This document shows, piece by piece, positions 22,501-33,993 of a stretch of DNA of 64,000 bases. The stretch comes from Neurospora tetraspora (lineage: Eukaryota; Ascomycota; Sordariomycetes; Sordariales; Sordariaceae), in contig NW_026944383.1 of the NCBI RefSeq assembly GCF_033439725.1, forward strand, positions 6,448,001 to 6,512,000, read 5' to 3'. The translations under genes and the position numbers were made by a program. How positions within the stretch are numbered: position 1 is the stretch's first letter; the number at the start of each line of letters is the position of its first letter. A model generated the notes under the pieces. The model saw only the letters and a program-made list of their open reading frames with translations, searched no databases and was not told where the DNA came from.

Positions 22501-25500
22501 ATGTCGTCCATCCATATCGACCGCTTCCTCGCGGCCGGATGCATCGTTATCGACGAAGCCGAAAGCGGCATCTCCCCAGCCCTTTGGTCCGTCCCTCTGC
22601 TTCACACCTGGCACAGCATCGATGTTCCCGCCTCTAAAGGCAAGCCGAAATACAATCCATCGATTGGACCTATTCATGTCGCCGGCTCCGACCCGCCTCT
22701 CCATCCCAGTATTCAGGATGCCCTCCTGGAATCTTCTATTCTGTCCCCATTCCTAAGTCTCCTAGGCTCAAAATGGGTCCACACGACGTTCAGAGTTACA
22801 GCTGAGCTTCCCGCCAGAGGTATTGTTCGTGTCTACATACTTCCAGACGACGTCGAAAATCGCCTGCTCCCCCGATTTGATAAACGTCTACAACAACTTA
22901 GGACCAGGCTCTTCCAGCTCCTTGACCGCTCTTCCTGCACTTGGAATGGGCATGTCAGGTCCCAAGAAGTTGAGAACGATGGGAATGACAAGGAGCAAAG
23001 CCTGACCGGAAAACCGCAGTCGCTCCTGCAAATGTTCAATACTCTCCCGGCCCCGGATCCCAAGCCGAATCAAGTGCAGGACCCTGATAGACGCGCTAGC
23101 ATGTACGACTTGCTTGACAACAAGGTATCGGGCCTGAAGACGACGCTACATCCGTTCCAGTGTCGGTCCGCAGCCTTCATGGCACAACGAGAGTCGCAGA
23201 CAGAGCCAATTCCGGATCCTCGACTGCCAAAGCGTTATGTCGATCATCTAGGAAAGACGTACTACGTGGACCCCATCGCCGAAACCATCGTCGTTGACCC
23301 GGCCTATTATGACAGCGTCTGTGGAGGTATCCTAGCTGAAGAAATGGGAGCTGGAAAGACGCTCATTTGCCTGGCTCTCATCCTAGCGACGAAGCATATC
23401 CCCACCTCTGTTCCAGAGTTGTACCGTGGAGCAGATCCCATTGTGCGGCCCAAAGTCGGAAGCTTGATGGATATGGCGGCGGCCGTGGTCACGAGAAGCG
23501 GAGCGCCTTGGAAGGACATCTTCGGCTTTGACAGCCAAGAAAATGATGGTTTCCAGTATAATTCGGTCATGAATGCCATCCAGCGAAACCCCGGCTGGTA
23601 CCGCCTACCTCAGCCCGTTTCACCACGGCCCACCCGCCGGAACACGACAGAGACCCGCGGTGAGATGATTTACCTTTCCCATACGTCTCTTATAATTGTG
23701 CCGCCAAACCTTGTTACTCATTGGGAACAAGAGATCGAGAAGCACACCAGCGGTCTCCGAGTGCTATTGCAGACAAAGACTTTGTGTCTCCCTGCTGCTG
23801 AAGATCTGAGAGAGTATGACATAGTTCTCTTCTCCAGGAGCGTCTTCGACAGCATTCATTCCAACCAAGCAAAGAATAAGTCTTCACGGAGCCGCCAAAG
23901 CAATCCATTGGCAAGTGTACATTTCAAGCGTTGCATTGTCGACGAGGGCCATGTGCTCGGAAACTCAACTTCGGGCGGCGTCAACTCCACGCCGAAGACT
24001 AATATACAGCTTGTTATAAATGGTTTGCATGTAGATGCTAAATGGGTTGTTACCGGCACACCTTCCAAAGGCCTTTATGGTCTCGAGCATGGAGTCCGAG
24101 GCAGTCTGGAGCAGAATCATCAGGTTTCCACAGATCTAGAGCTTAAGGATCTCAAAGCAATCGGTGTCATGGCTACTGTCTTCTTGAAAGCACAACCCTG
24201 GGCTAACACGCTTGGCGATACCCAGTCTCTGGGAGTAGCCGGAGCGACGAGGGACAAAGTTCTCTGGGCGGACTATATCGTCAAACCCTGGCCTTCACTG
24301 GATCGCCAGGATGACTGCCTGAGAGCAACTCTTGGATCTCTGATTGTCCGACACCCCAAGCTCGAGATTGTCCCTTTCCTGCCTTCTGTCGAGGAGAGGA
24401 CTGTCTATCTTGATGGGTCGTACCAAGACATCCTTTCCCTCAATCTCTTCTCGATGTATATCATCTTCAATTCCGTACAGTCGGAGAGGACCGACGAGGA
24501 TTACTTCTTCCACAAGAGCCAGAGGAACCATCTGGCAAATTTGGTCAAAAACCTCAGACAAGCCAGCTTCTTCGGCGGCCAATTCTTTTGTAGGTCGGAC
24601 ATTCTCCAGGCCATTGACAGAGCGGAACGATTCCTCGACGAGGGCGCGGTAGACATCACCGCAGAGGACGACGCTTTGCTACGGACCGCAATTGAGTTTG
24701 GTCGAATTGCGGTTAGTAATACCGTCAAGAATTCCGCCCACTGTTTCGCCCAGGTTCCTGTATTCGTTGAAAACTTTCCTTTCGGCGCCGGTGAACATTG
24801 GTCTCTCGACTCACGCGGCGGAGACCCCGTCTGCACAATGGCACCCCTCCTTCTTCGCCTTCAGGAGCGCCTAAAGCCCTTCATCAAATCTCCCAAAACG
24901 CTAGATATGTTGTCCACGGTAGGGGACATTGCTATGTGGGGAGAGCATGATCGGCAAAAGGCATTGGTGCCCAACTCCAACTGGGAAAGATATGGGCGCA
25001 CCGAAACTGATTCAGATGTGCAGAAGAAAAATCTCCGGGTGATCAAATCTCTCATGGGAGAAACAAAGCCTGCACAAGAACAAGATTCCACAGCCGGCTC
25101 GTCGGCCTCGGAAGCTGCTGCACCCCTCGCAAAAACCAGGTTGATCTCGACCGCCTCAGCCAAGCTTTCCTACCTCGTCGACCAGATCATCCAGCACCAA
25201 GAAGCCGAGCAGATCCTGGTCTTCTACGAAAATGACAACGTAGCCTACTACCTCGCCGAGGTGCTCGAAGTTCTTGGGATCCAGCATCTCATCTACGCCA
25301 AGGGCATCACCAGCGAGCGCAAGAACCAGTACCTGGCCACCTTCACGCTGAAGCCCAAGTTCCGCGTTATGCTCATGGACATCAGCCAGGCGGCCTACGG
25401 CCTGGACATGAAGACGGCTTCCCGCATCTACTTCATCAACCCGGTGCTGAACCCGCAGGTTGGGGCCCAGGCCATCGGCCGAGCGCGCAGAATCAGCCAG

Positions 25501-26070
25501 CAGAAGCCGGTCACGGTCGAGACGCTGGTGCTGCGCGGCAGCATCGACGAGGTGATTATTCGACGGCGCGAGGAGATGTCGCCTGCCGAGCAGAGGAAGT
25601 GCAGCCGGGGTTCGATTTTGGATGACCGGCCGATCTATAACTGGATCTTGAACGCGAAGATTCTACCGCTTCCGGAGAGCGTTGATAAGGATGACGGACC
25701 GGCGCAGATGGCCAAGTTGGCGGAACCGCAGAATATCTTTGGAAGGGCCACTCGCGAACATCCGGAACAGGATCTTGTGATGCGCGGCTTGGGCAGCGAG
25801 GCCCTAAGGGCCGTGATTGCGAGGAGAAATTTTGGGAGGGATAATGAAGTAACCACCTCGGGTCAGTTTACAGCAGTAGCTTCCGGTTCCAACAAGAGGA
25901 CGTACCAGGACGATGATGGCGTTATACATCCAGCTACCTCAATGGAGGAAGATGGAGATGTGCACATGATGGATGCGCAGCAAAGAGCGGAGCCAGATTC
26001 AGCGGAAGACGATTCTTCTCCTGTGACTAAGCGTCCTCGTGTCCGATTTGCAGACACCGATGAGAATTGA
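22501..26070 (+). CDS. SNF2-family DNA-dependent ATPase/helicase-like protein
   Basis: A 1189-residue intronless ORF with the split ATPase core of SNF2 remodellers. Motif I is GAGKT (Lys286), motif Ia SLIIVPPNLVTHWEQE, motif II DEGH (481-484), and motif III VVTGTPSKG (around 518). The helicase C half has an LVFYEN strand and the arginine-finger segment QAIGRARRISQ (around 990-1000). DEGH rather than DEAH is the form found in Rad5/Rad16/HLTF-like members, but no RING finger lies in the insert, so it is not Rad5 itself. The C-terminus carries a basic KRPRVRF patch suggesting nuclear import. I chose ATG 22501 (MSSIHIDRF) because the open stretch back to ATG 22306 looks like CT-rich 5' UTR; the longer form would be 1254 residues. 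It probably moves or remodels protein-DNA complexes in the nucleus; its precise role is unknown. Confidence 0.85.
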   Translation: MSSIHIDRFLAAGCIVIDEAESGISPALWSVPLLHTWHSIDVPASKGKPKYNPSIGPIHVAGSDPPLHPSIQDALLESSILSPFLSLLGSKWVHTTFRVTAELPARGIVRVYILPDDVENRLLPRFDKRLQQLRTRLFQLLDRSSCTWNGHVRSQEVENDGNDKEQSLTGKPQSLLQMFNTLPAPDPKPNQVQDPDRRASMYDLLDNKVSGLKTTLHPFQCRSAAFMAQRESQTEPIPDPRLPKRYVDHLGKTYYVDPIAETIVVDPAYYDSVCGGILAEEMGAGKTLICLALILATKHIPTSVPELYRGADPIVRPKVGSLMDMAAAVVTRSGAPWKDIFGFDSQENDGFQYNSVMNAIQRNPGWYRLPQPVSPRPTRRNTTETRGEMIYLSHTSLIIVPPNLVTHWEQEIEKHTSGLRVLLQTKTLCLPAAEDLREYDIVLFSRSVFDSIHSNQAKNKSSRSRQSNPLASVHFKRCIVDEGHVLGNSTSGGVNSTPKTNIQLVINGLHVDAKWVVTGTPSKGLYGLEHGVRGSLEQNHQVSTDLELKDLKAIGVMATVFLKAQPWANTLGDTQSLGVAGATRDKVLWADYIVKPWPSLDRQDDCLRATLGSLIVRHPKLEIVPFLPSVEERTVYLDGSYQDILSLNLFSMYIIFNSVQSERTDEDYFFHKSQRNHLANLVKNLRQASFFGGQFFCRSDILQAIDRAERFLDEGAVDITAEDDALLRTAIEFGRIAVSNTVKNSAHCFAQVPVFVENFPFGAGEHWSLDSRGGDPVCTMAPLLLRLQERLKPFIKSPKTLDMLSTVGDIAMWGEHDRQKALVPNSNWERYGRTETDSDVQKKNLRVIKSLMGETKPAQEQDSTAGSSASEAAAPLAKTRLISTASAKLSYLVDQIIQHQEAEQILVFYENDNVAYYLAEVLEVLGIQHLIYAKGITSERKNQYLATFTLKPKFRVMLMDISQAAYGLDMKTASRIYFINPVLNPQVGAQAIGRARRISQQKPVTVETLVLRGSIDEVIIRRREEMSPAEQRKCSRGSILDDRPIYNWILNAKILPLPESVDKDDGPAQMAKLAEPQNIFGRATREHPEQDLVMRGLGSEALRAVIARRNFGRDNEVTTSGQFTAVASGSNKRTYQDDDGVIHPATSMEEDGDVHMMDAQQRAEPDSAEDDSSPVTKRPRVRFADTDEN

Positions 26071-28876
26071 GTCGGCCGCCGTGGTAAGGCTAGAATCGAG
26101 TCTGGCCATTCATTTTCGGATGAAGAACGAACTACCGGAAAGTTCCCATCAGGCCACACCCCCTTCCCCATGTACTGGACAGTGGACGATGCAATCAACG
26201 AAAAGCCCGTGTTGGCCAACATGGCCTCGATGAGACTCCCTTTATGAACGAACCCCTTCTCCCCCTGATCCACGAAAGGCTGGATCCCTTCACTGACAAG
26301 CGCAATCATTAGCCAGGATTCGGGAATTTCTTGTACGACTTTATAAACAAGCTGAAAATATCGAACGCTGGATACCCTCGCCTTTGTGGAATTCTGGGCA
26401 GCGTTTCTTCTTTAGCTCGGGCGATGCCCATCGCCTTTTTAGAACTTCTGGACAGCATGTTGCTTCTTTATGTACTAGGCTTGATTTCAAGCCCTGTGGT
26501 AACAAATTTCAGTATCAGCGTAGCACAATAGATACCCATGCGAGAATACATGTTGAAGGTCATAATCTGCCCGTATGTGTTGACAAACATGCCAGGGTAG
26601 AGAGTATGAGCCTCAAGTGTTCGCATCCCGCAGTTTGTGTCTGACGTATATGTTCAAGGGGTAATGCGGCCAAAAGGAGAACCCGTCCAGGATGGATTTC
26701 CATATGTATCCGGTTGTGGGTTGAAGAAAGGGAACTGTTTGGAGCAAGCTGTCTTCTGGACCGGGCCGGACACGACCCGAACCAGACCAGGGTAGCTGTA
26801 CAAAGTGAAGACACCAAGAGAAGTCGGTCACCCCATGAACGTATCGTCAACGAGAGCTGAATGCGCAGCTTGCAGATCACCAATTATAGGTATACGAACT
26901 AATGTACCAGGTGTTTCGCGGCGCCAACCCGCAGTGCGATGCTTAACCACTCACCTGGGACCTGACAGATGCATGTTCGACAAAGATGCATTTCCACTTG
27001 TTCTTGCAGTGCAGATTCAAAAGCTTGACTGTCACTGGCATGACTGACTGGTAACTGGGACATTCTGGGAGGGAGCGACGACAGTTCGTTCATCCAATCG
27101 ATAGTCATCGGGATCTTCGTCGCGCCACTATCACCATCCACTCCCTTCAGCACAATTGGATGTTTCTTTTGAGGACGGCTCAGGCGGTCGAGGTCGAGAT
27201 CATCCCTCATCGAAGCCTCGGTCCCATCCAGTAAGTACTCTGGCTCGTCTAGTCAGCCCCGTCGTGGGGTGCCGTTTGCGATGACTTCGCGGGGTCGGGT
27301 CCCGTGAACTCGAAAACACGGGATTTGCTCCGACGGCGTTGTCTGTTTTGTGGAGATGTTGAGGCTGTTCGTCTCATGTTGTTTTGCCTTGGCCCTAGAT
27401 GGTTTGGGGTTCGGGGGAATCTTTAGAGGTACGGGAAGACGGGCGTGGGTCGCGGGTTTAATGCCAAAGGGGGGTGGGTCGGTACCCCCTTGGCGGGTTG
27501 GAGAAACATTCGACATGTGAAGAGTGCTAACAGATTTTGGTGCTGACTGCTGCCAAATATGTTAGTGAGCGGGAAAGGACATCATGGAACCCCTTGTAAA
27601 CGGCGGTCCCGGGTCATGACAAATTCCAAGGAAGAGATGCTCGTATAACCAGCGCCGGATCGACGAGCTAACATGGCATCGAGGCCTCAGATTGGACAGA
27701 GTAGCCGATGCAGCGGCACTAAAAAAGCTGCCTGGTGGATAATCCATACTTTGTTTGGTAACTCGCCAGCTCGCAAGTCCAGCCAGTTTGACAGCACATC
27801 TCAAACTACCAAACACACACTCCAGCTGGAATTGTGTTTTGCGAACGGGGAGATCAAGTCCAAGGATGCCGAGTTACCGATAAGAGGGATATGTTGTAGG
27901 GGAGAAGCCACATTAACAAAGCACAGTCATCAGGGCTGTCACAGAGTCCTTTCAAGGGATACACTGGCAAACACTGGTGATACCGCTACACATAGACATG
28001 TTCCAAAAGCGCCGTTTCAATGCTGTGGGGCTAGGAGGAACCCGCCAGAAACAACAAGATTGACGGGGGAACTCAGGGAAGGGACAACCTAATGAATGCA
28101 GGGTCGATGCAGCGTCGATGCATCTCGGTGGAGGCAGTCGCCGCAGTCTGCAGCCTAAAAGTTCCTTCTTCACTCTTTCCCTTTCATCACCACCTGAAAG
28201 TAGGTAACAACTCAAAAGTCGGGGTTCATCGATCCTGCCGCAGCAGTCGTGCAACCTGGGACAACCTGCTCGATTGATGGCTGTCAAGTAATCAGCCGGA
28301 GAAAGCATCAACCTTGGTCGTCGCATCCCGTCGCATCGCATCATTCGCTATTCCGCCTTTCAACTGAACCGTCCGTCTCGCTCTCGCTACTCTCAGTCAC
28401 TCGTTTATACACTTCTTCATCTGTCCTTCTTGACGATCCGACGGCACCCTCCCCGGTCTTGGCTATCTGGCGACCCCTCGCTCGCCCTCGCTCGTTTCAT
28501 CAACACACTGCCCCATATACCCAGGAGAAGGACACCTATACGAACAACAGTTATTACATGGTAATCAACCCCCCAATATCGTATTCGAAAAGCATCAGTG
28601 TTATCACAATCCAACAGAAACAACAACCGCCGCCTCAACTACTCGCCCTCTCCTGTTTGCTAAGCGGAATCACCAACAAACGAAACAAAGTCCGGATTTC
28701 ACAGGACTCGGGGGATCAACCGCCGAACGATGCTAGAGTGAACACCAATTCCGGGAATTTTCAGCATCCTTTTCAAATTACAGCATACCGAGTAAAAAAT
28801 TAGATATCCGCCCACGCCTCATGCTACCCAACTCTGTTTTCTCACCACCAACTTCGCCAACATCATCAAACCAACC
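26071..28876. other. intergenic region; right part is the promoter/leader of the F-box gene
   Basis: About 2.8 kb without a supportable gene. From about 28140 the sequence becomes pyrimidine-rich (e.g. CGTCCGTCTCGCTCTCGC), as in long fungal 5' leaders, and ends in the strong start context CCAACCATGG of the next gene. Confidence 0.5.
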
Positions 28877-31800
28877 ATGGTGATCAGAGACCATTCGGAT
28901 GGGTCGCGCGACTCGTCCGCCGAGCCGCCGTCAGATGAACCCTCCTCGTCAAGATGGTGGCGTCGGGGTCGAAGGGGCAGCGAAAGTTCTATATCCAGTT
29001 TCGTCCAACGGCTCAGGTCACGGTCCCGGAGTAGGAGGAACTCGGTTACAGAGGACGACTTGAAGGGAGCTTCCGACTCGCGCGACCGGGGCAGCAGAAG
29101 AGCCAGTAACCCGCCATCTCGGGCGCCAAGCAAAGAGAGATCAAGTCCTGTTGGAGGAGAAGAGGAATCGAAGAGACCCAAGCCCAAAGGCAGATCGTCA
29201 ACTTCTTAGTGAGTAGACCTATTTTCGATTTATTTTCTGGCCGTTCTCTTCACCCTCAGATATTCCTTGTTGTCGATCCCTCAGAGTTTCGTTTCATCCA
29301 GGATCCCCTTTTCTCCACTTATCATCACATTACCATTTCACAAGACCAAGACTTCACAGCCTCACAGCCGAACTCCAGCAGTTCTGTCGCTGTCTGCTGC
29401 TATCCGGCGTTCCTCAGCATGTCAAGGCTCCAAGTGGTGCTGTGTTGACTGGCGGTGCGCTGTGTAGCGCGGCCCTCATCCCGTTTCCAGGCTTCTCTCG
29501 TCTTCTCCGCATCTTACGGCGTTTCGGCAGCGTCATCTGCCCCCTTAACAAGGAGCCATCTCAGCCCGTCAGCAAGTGTCAAGTTTCACAAGAAGCCCAG
29601 CTCGGTTCTCGTTGCATTCAAACCTTCAAGGCTATGGCCAAGGCGACATCCCTCGTTCTTCCACCAAGCTTTGTTCGGATTCAAAGATGAACACAAAAGT
29701 TGTTTGCTGTCCCTTCCCGTACCATTTTTAAACCAAACACCCCTTTCCCACGGCCATACCCGCCCGCACGGGTTCTTTCTTTGTAGTCACAATCTCCACC
29801 GAAGAGGCAGTGGCGCCACGATATTGCACTAGTACAGTCGCCAGTGGTCGCTTCGTGGGCAACATCCCGCAATGGCTGGTTTGCAGCGGTTACATCTTAG
29901 CGGGTCCAGTTCGGCACGCGCTACACGCCTAGGCCGGCGAGTGAGATTACGAGACTTGTCGCTACGCGAGCTGCCCATTCGAGACACTCTAAAGAAACTC
30001 CAAGAGCCATATCACTGTTTCCAATTGCCGAGTTGCGACCTCACGGGCTTGGGCGCCAGCGGTGGTTACGGCACCCTTTCCGAGCTCTCTCAGGGGTTGT
30101 TTACAAGCTGGGGAACCTAGGCTGCCTGAGATCGGCGGTAAAAGCCAAGAGCGGTTGAAGTCTCATCTTGCGCTTCCGAATGGCTGCGTCTTATCAGCGC
30201 CCAAAGATCCCAATATTGGGGAAACGATTATCCCGGGAAGGGAGCAACGGGCCGCATACAGATCCCACTATTCTACTTCATAAGATTGTGACATGCACCG
30301 CCCAGCGTCATAGCAAAACATTTTCTGCAACTTCCTTTGTCTATCTTGGCTGATCTACTTGTTACACTTCCTCGCGACTACGGCAGTTGGAGAACCATAT
30401 AGACGAGACGCTTACTGACTAGTTCCATTATTGGAAACACAACAGCCCACCCTTGAGCTTCTTCAACAGCAACAGTCGGCAACTAGCATACCAACACCAG
30501 CGAACCCATTCTTCCTCTGCCGTCTTACAACAGCGTCCTTATGCGACCCAGGATGAGTCGAAGTTAAAAGCACCTCCGCGTTTCAAGAATACAACTGCCT
30601 CTACTTCTGACCAGGCACCGAGCGGCACAGCAGCAGGCGACGAGAAGCCAGAGACTGGCAGGTTAGCACCCATGAAACCCGTAGGGCTGCCTCCTTTGAA
30701 GACTGCGATGCCACCAGCGATCTACGACTTGCCTCACACCATGTATCCACCAAAAGAGCAAGAGTTTGTGTTAAGGACACAAAGATCATGCGCAAGAATG
30801 GAGGAAGCTACAGCGGTTCATACCAACCAAACAATCTCGAAGAAAGGGAAGGGGAAAGAAGTAGAGAAGCCCGCTCCGGATGCAGCTACTCAACAACCCA
30901 CTTTGACAAAAGGCCGGCCAATCTCGACACCAGCAGGACCGGCATGGGATCGACAGGGGACGTATGATCGACAACGGCGAGTGTCCGGCCAAAGCAGGAT
31001 CTCAGCAACGAGCACCGTTCCTTCAAACCGAGACAGCTGGGAAAGTCGACCGCGCTACTCGATTATCAACAATGGAAGCAACACGAGCCTGGAGTCGATG
31101 CGAGCACAAAGCCCGCCTGCTGGTCCTCGTACGTCCTCGTTGGCACAGTTCCAGAAACCCGCTCAGGTATCACGACCTAATCCTCCCAGGCGGAAATCGA
31201 AGCCTGGAGAGCTTTTCGCTACCCTGCCAGGGGAAGTAATCGAGCTCATTCTCGAAGAGTTGCGGAAACTCCACTTCAAGCCCGGGACTAACAGCTGTGC
31301 AACATGTTGGATGAGGGACTGCTGCAATATTGCTATAAGCACCAGGAAGTTTCTCAAATACGCCCGAGAAGCGTTGTATGGGCATATACAACTTGTTGGA
31401 GCAGATGGATACCATATGAAGAAGCGAACGAAGTTGACTTACGGGTCAAGACTGGTTCTTTTGCGCAGGACGCTACGAGGAAACTTGAGGATAGCAGCGA
31501 TAGTGCGGTCGTTGAAGCCCCCCGCATGGCCATCAGCAGCATCTTCAGTTGAAGAGTATAACGACCTCATAGCATCAGTTATTATGGCATGTCCCAACTT
31601 TGAGCGGCTGGTTGGATACTACCCGACATACGATCACACCTTTCAGCGAATCTTTCAAGCTCTTTCCACACGCCAGAAGTTGAAAGAGATGGATTGGATC
31701 CTGGAACGCTCGCCACTACAACGGCAAAAGTCAACAGCTGCCATCCGCCCATTGACTGCTAATGGCAGCAAATACAATCTTGCAAACGGGAGTAAACATA

Positions 31801-33416
31801 ATCTTGCCAACCTCAACAGCAGCAGACACAATCTCCACGAGCTGGAACACCTGTCACTGACCCAGTGCCGCATGTTTATCGACTTTCACCTTGGCTGGCA
31901 ACAGCTCACCACGCTTGTGGTACACTGCCATCCAGGAGCAACGCTGGCCCCTGACGGCATTCTTGACCAGACGTTCCGCAACCTACCATCTCTGCAAAAT
32001 CTCAACGTCTCCCACCTTCCACGCAGCTCGTTTACCGATGCGAACCTTCTGCATCTTCCTCCCCGTCTGAAGAAACTTACCCTGACTCATCTCCCTGGCA
32101 TCACCACTGCTGGACTTACCACATACGCCAGTCGATCTTCTGCCACATCGCTTACTACATTGACACTCATCCACATGAACCTCGAAACGCTTCCCTCTTT
32201 GGCACGGATCTTTTCCAACCTCGTCAACCTGGAGACCTTTAACCTCGTCCAACACCACGCCCCCGTCATGCCTAGCGACGAGATGATTTGGCTCTTCCCC
32301 TACCTTGCCTCGAACTCTCTGCGCAAGCTTCACTGGGATATACCCACACGCACCGCGACCACGTCCGCAGACGACATCTTAGCGAAGAGCATTCTCGCCG
32401 GCGGCTTTCCCCGGTTAACCGCCATCCGCTGCCCGAATGACCCCGAAGGAATCTTCCAAGCACTCTGCAAACCCAAAGAGCGCGCCGACCACCCGACCGA
32501 TCGTTACCGCGGAGGCAAAATGCACTTTACGCCGACCAACACCAGCGGAATGATCCACCATGCCCGAAGCCCCTCTGGGTTTAACTCGATCGCTAGCAGC
32601 ACGGGAAGCATGACGAACAGTTCCATCGGCGACGACAGGGACACCAACTCCACGCCATCGACACCCACCGATACTTCTTTCCCTCTATCAACCTCGAGCG
32701 GCGGCGGACCGTTACCAAAGTCCCTCCCCATCTTCGCACCCAAACCCGGCACCTTAGCAGATCCCTTCCTCCTCTCTCACCGTGCACAATCAGACCTTCA
32801 TCTCGCCCGCCTAGCCGCCCAAGCCCGCCTCGAAGCAGCGCGCAAGTCTCCCCGTTTCTTCATTATCGTTACCGATCCCAACGGTGACGTGGTGGAAAAG
32901 TACGGCGTTGGAGCTTTCATCGGACGGACGGACAGCAAGATCGCATACCTCCTGACAGCGGATGAAGGGAGTGGCGCGACAGATGAAGGAGGAGGGCTAG
33001 TCACAGTGGAGAATATGCTAGGAGACTGTGGAGAGGCGTTGGTTTTGCCTCCCAAGTCCTCAAAGGTCGTGTCGGAGAAGGTTGAGAAACATGAGCATAG
33101 GCATTCAAAGTCCTCGGAAGACAAAAAAGAAGATAGGAGGAGCAGGAGCACTTCGAGGACCGGGATGAGAGAGTGGTGGGGCGCGAGAAGCAAGAGTAAG
33201 AGTAGAGCTGCTGCTGCTGCGGAGAAAGCGGCGGAAAAAGCGGCGGATAAGGTGGAAGACGTGATGGTCAAGACTGGTGCGGAGGAGCAAAGCAGGACAA
33301 GAGAAGGGTGTATTGGACGGTGGAATACGTATAGTGGGCCGGTGGTTGATAAGAAGGATCGGGAGAGGTGGTGGCATACGGAGAGGGGACGGTGGAAGCC
33401 GGTTGTGCTTTCGTGA
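28877..33416 (+). CDS. F-box/leucine-rich-repeat-like protein (two exons, 1100 aa)
   Basis: Exon 1 is 28877-29208, from ATG in context CCAACCATGG. It encodes a Ser/Arg-rich region and ends at donor GTGAGT inside what would otherwise be a stop. Exon 2 is 30446-33416, after ...CACAACAG with a CTGAC branch site about 30 bp upstream. The join keeps frame, and exon 2 has no ATG at its front, which supports splicing. The 1237-bp intron is very long for this type of genome. The F-box-like segment (LFATLPGEVIELILEEL and onward, about residues 367-415) would bind Skp1 in an SCF ubiquitin ligase. The middle holds irregular leucine-rich repeats (about 570-780) that would pick substrates. The tail is Ser/Thr-rich, then Lys/Glu/Arg-rich. 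Substrate unknown. A further small exon inside the intron cannot be excluded. Confidence 0.75.
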
Positions 33417-33993
33417 TGTGATGATTGGGACGGAGAATGATGGATGGATGAGTGGTGAGCCAGCCAGCCTGCAGCGAGGCGTTGTTTGGGCTGCGATATA
33501 TGGATTGGATGATATGTAATGGTGGCTTGATGCAGTAATCTAGTGTATATGTATGAAATATAACGGATGATAAAGGAGGGATGGTATATAAACAAGATAA
33601 TGTTCATATAACGCAAAGACATAGAATGCCATGATGACTGAGTGGATGCAAGTGACCCCTTTTTGGCTGGTACCCAGAACCAGAACAGAAGAGGTCGATT
33701 GTCAAACAATGATCATGTATGCCAGGGCGCCCGATGGGTGATTTTCAACCGACCCTCCGGCCTGAGAATGCATGCTGGACCATCTCCAAGCCAAGAAAAC
33801 CCAACGAAGCCTTGAACCGGACACAACGCTTCAGGTCGGAGTTTGTCCATTGACACCCGTAATGAACCACCTGAATCCTTCCAGGCTGCTCATCTAACCA
33901 AAAACACCCCATCCAGCCCTTTCCCCCCTCACCCTCTTCTCCTCTCCCTGTTCCGAACCAACCCCTATATAACCCTCTTCCGTCACCCACCCC
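33417..33993. other. convergent intergenic region (3' ends of F-box gene and jac1)
   Basis: 577 bp between two converging genes, holding their 3' UTRs. No coding signal; the antisense open frame reaching into the F-box gene is a shadow. Confidence 0.5.

Noticed and set aside
28249-28803. 184-codon plus-strand open frame before the F-box gene
   Set aside because: Pyrimidine-rich leader sequence of the F-box gene; no conserved features.
32798-33709. 303-codon open frame on the minus strand over the 3' end of the F-box gene
   Set aside because: It overlaps the well-supported F-box ORF and is Ser/Leu/His-rich low-complexity translation; a shadow frame.
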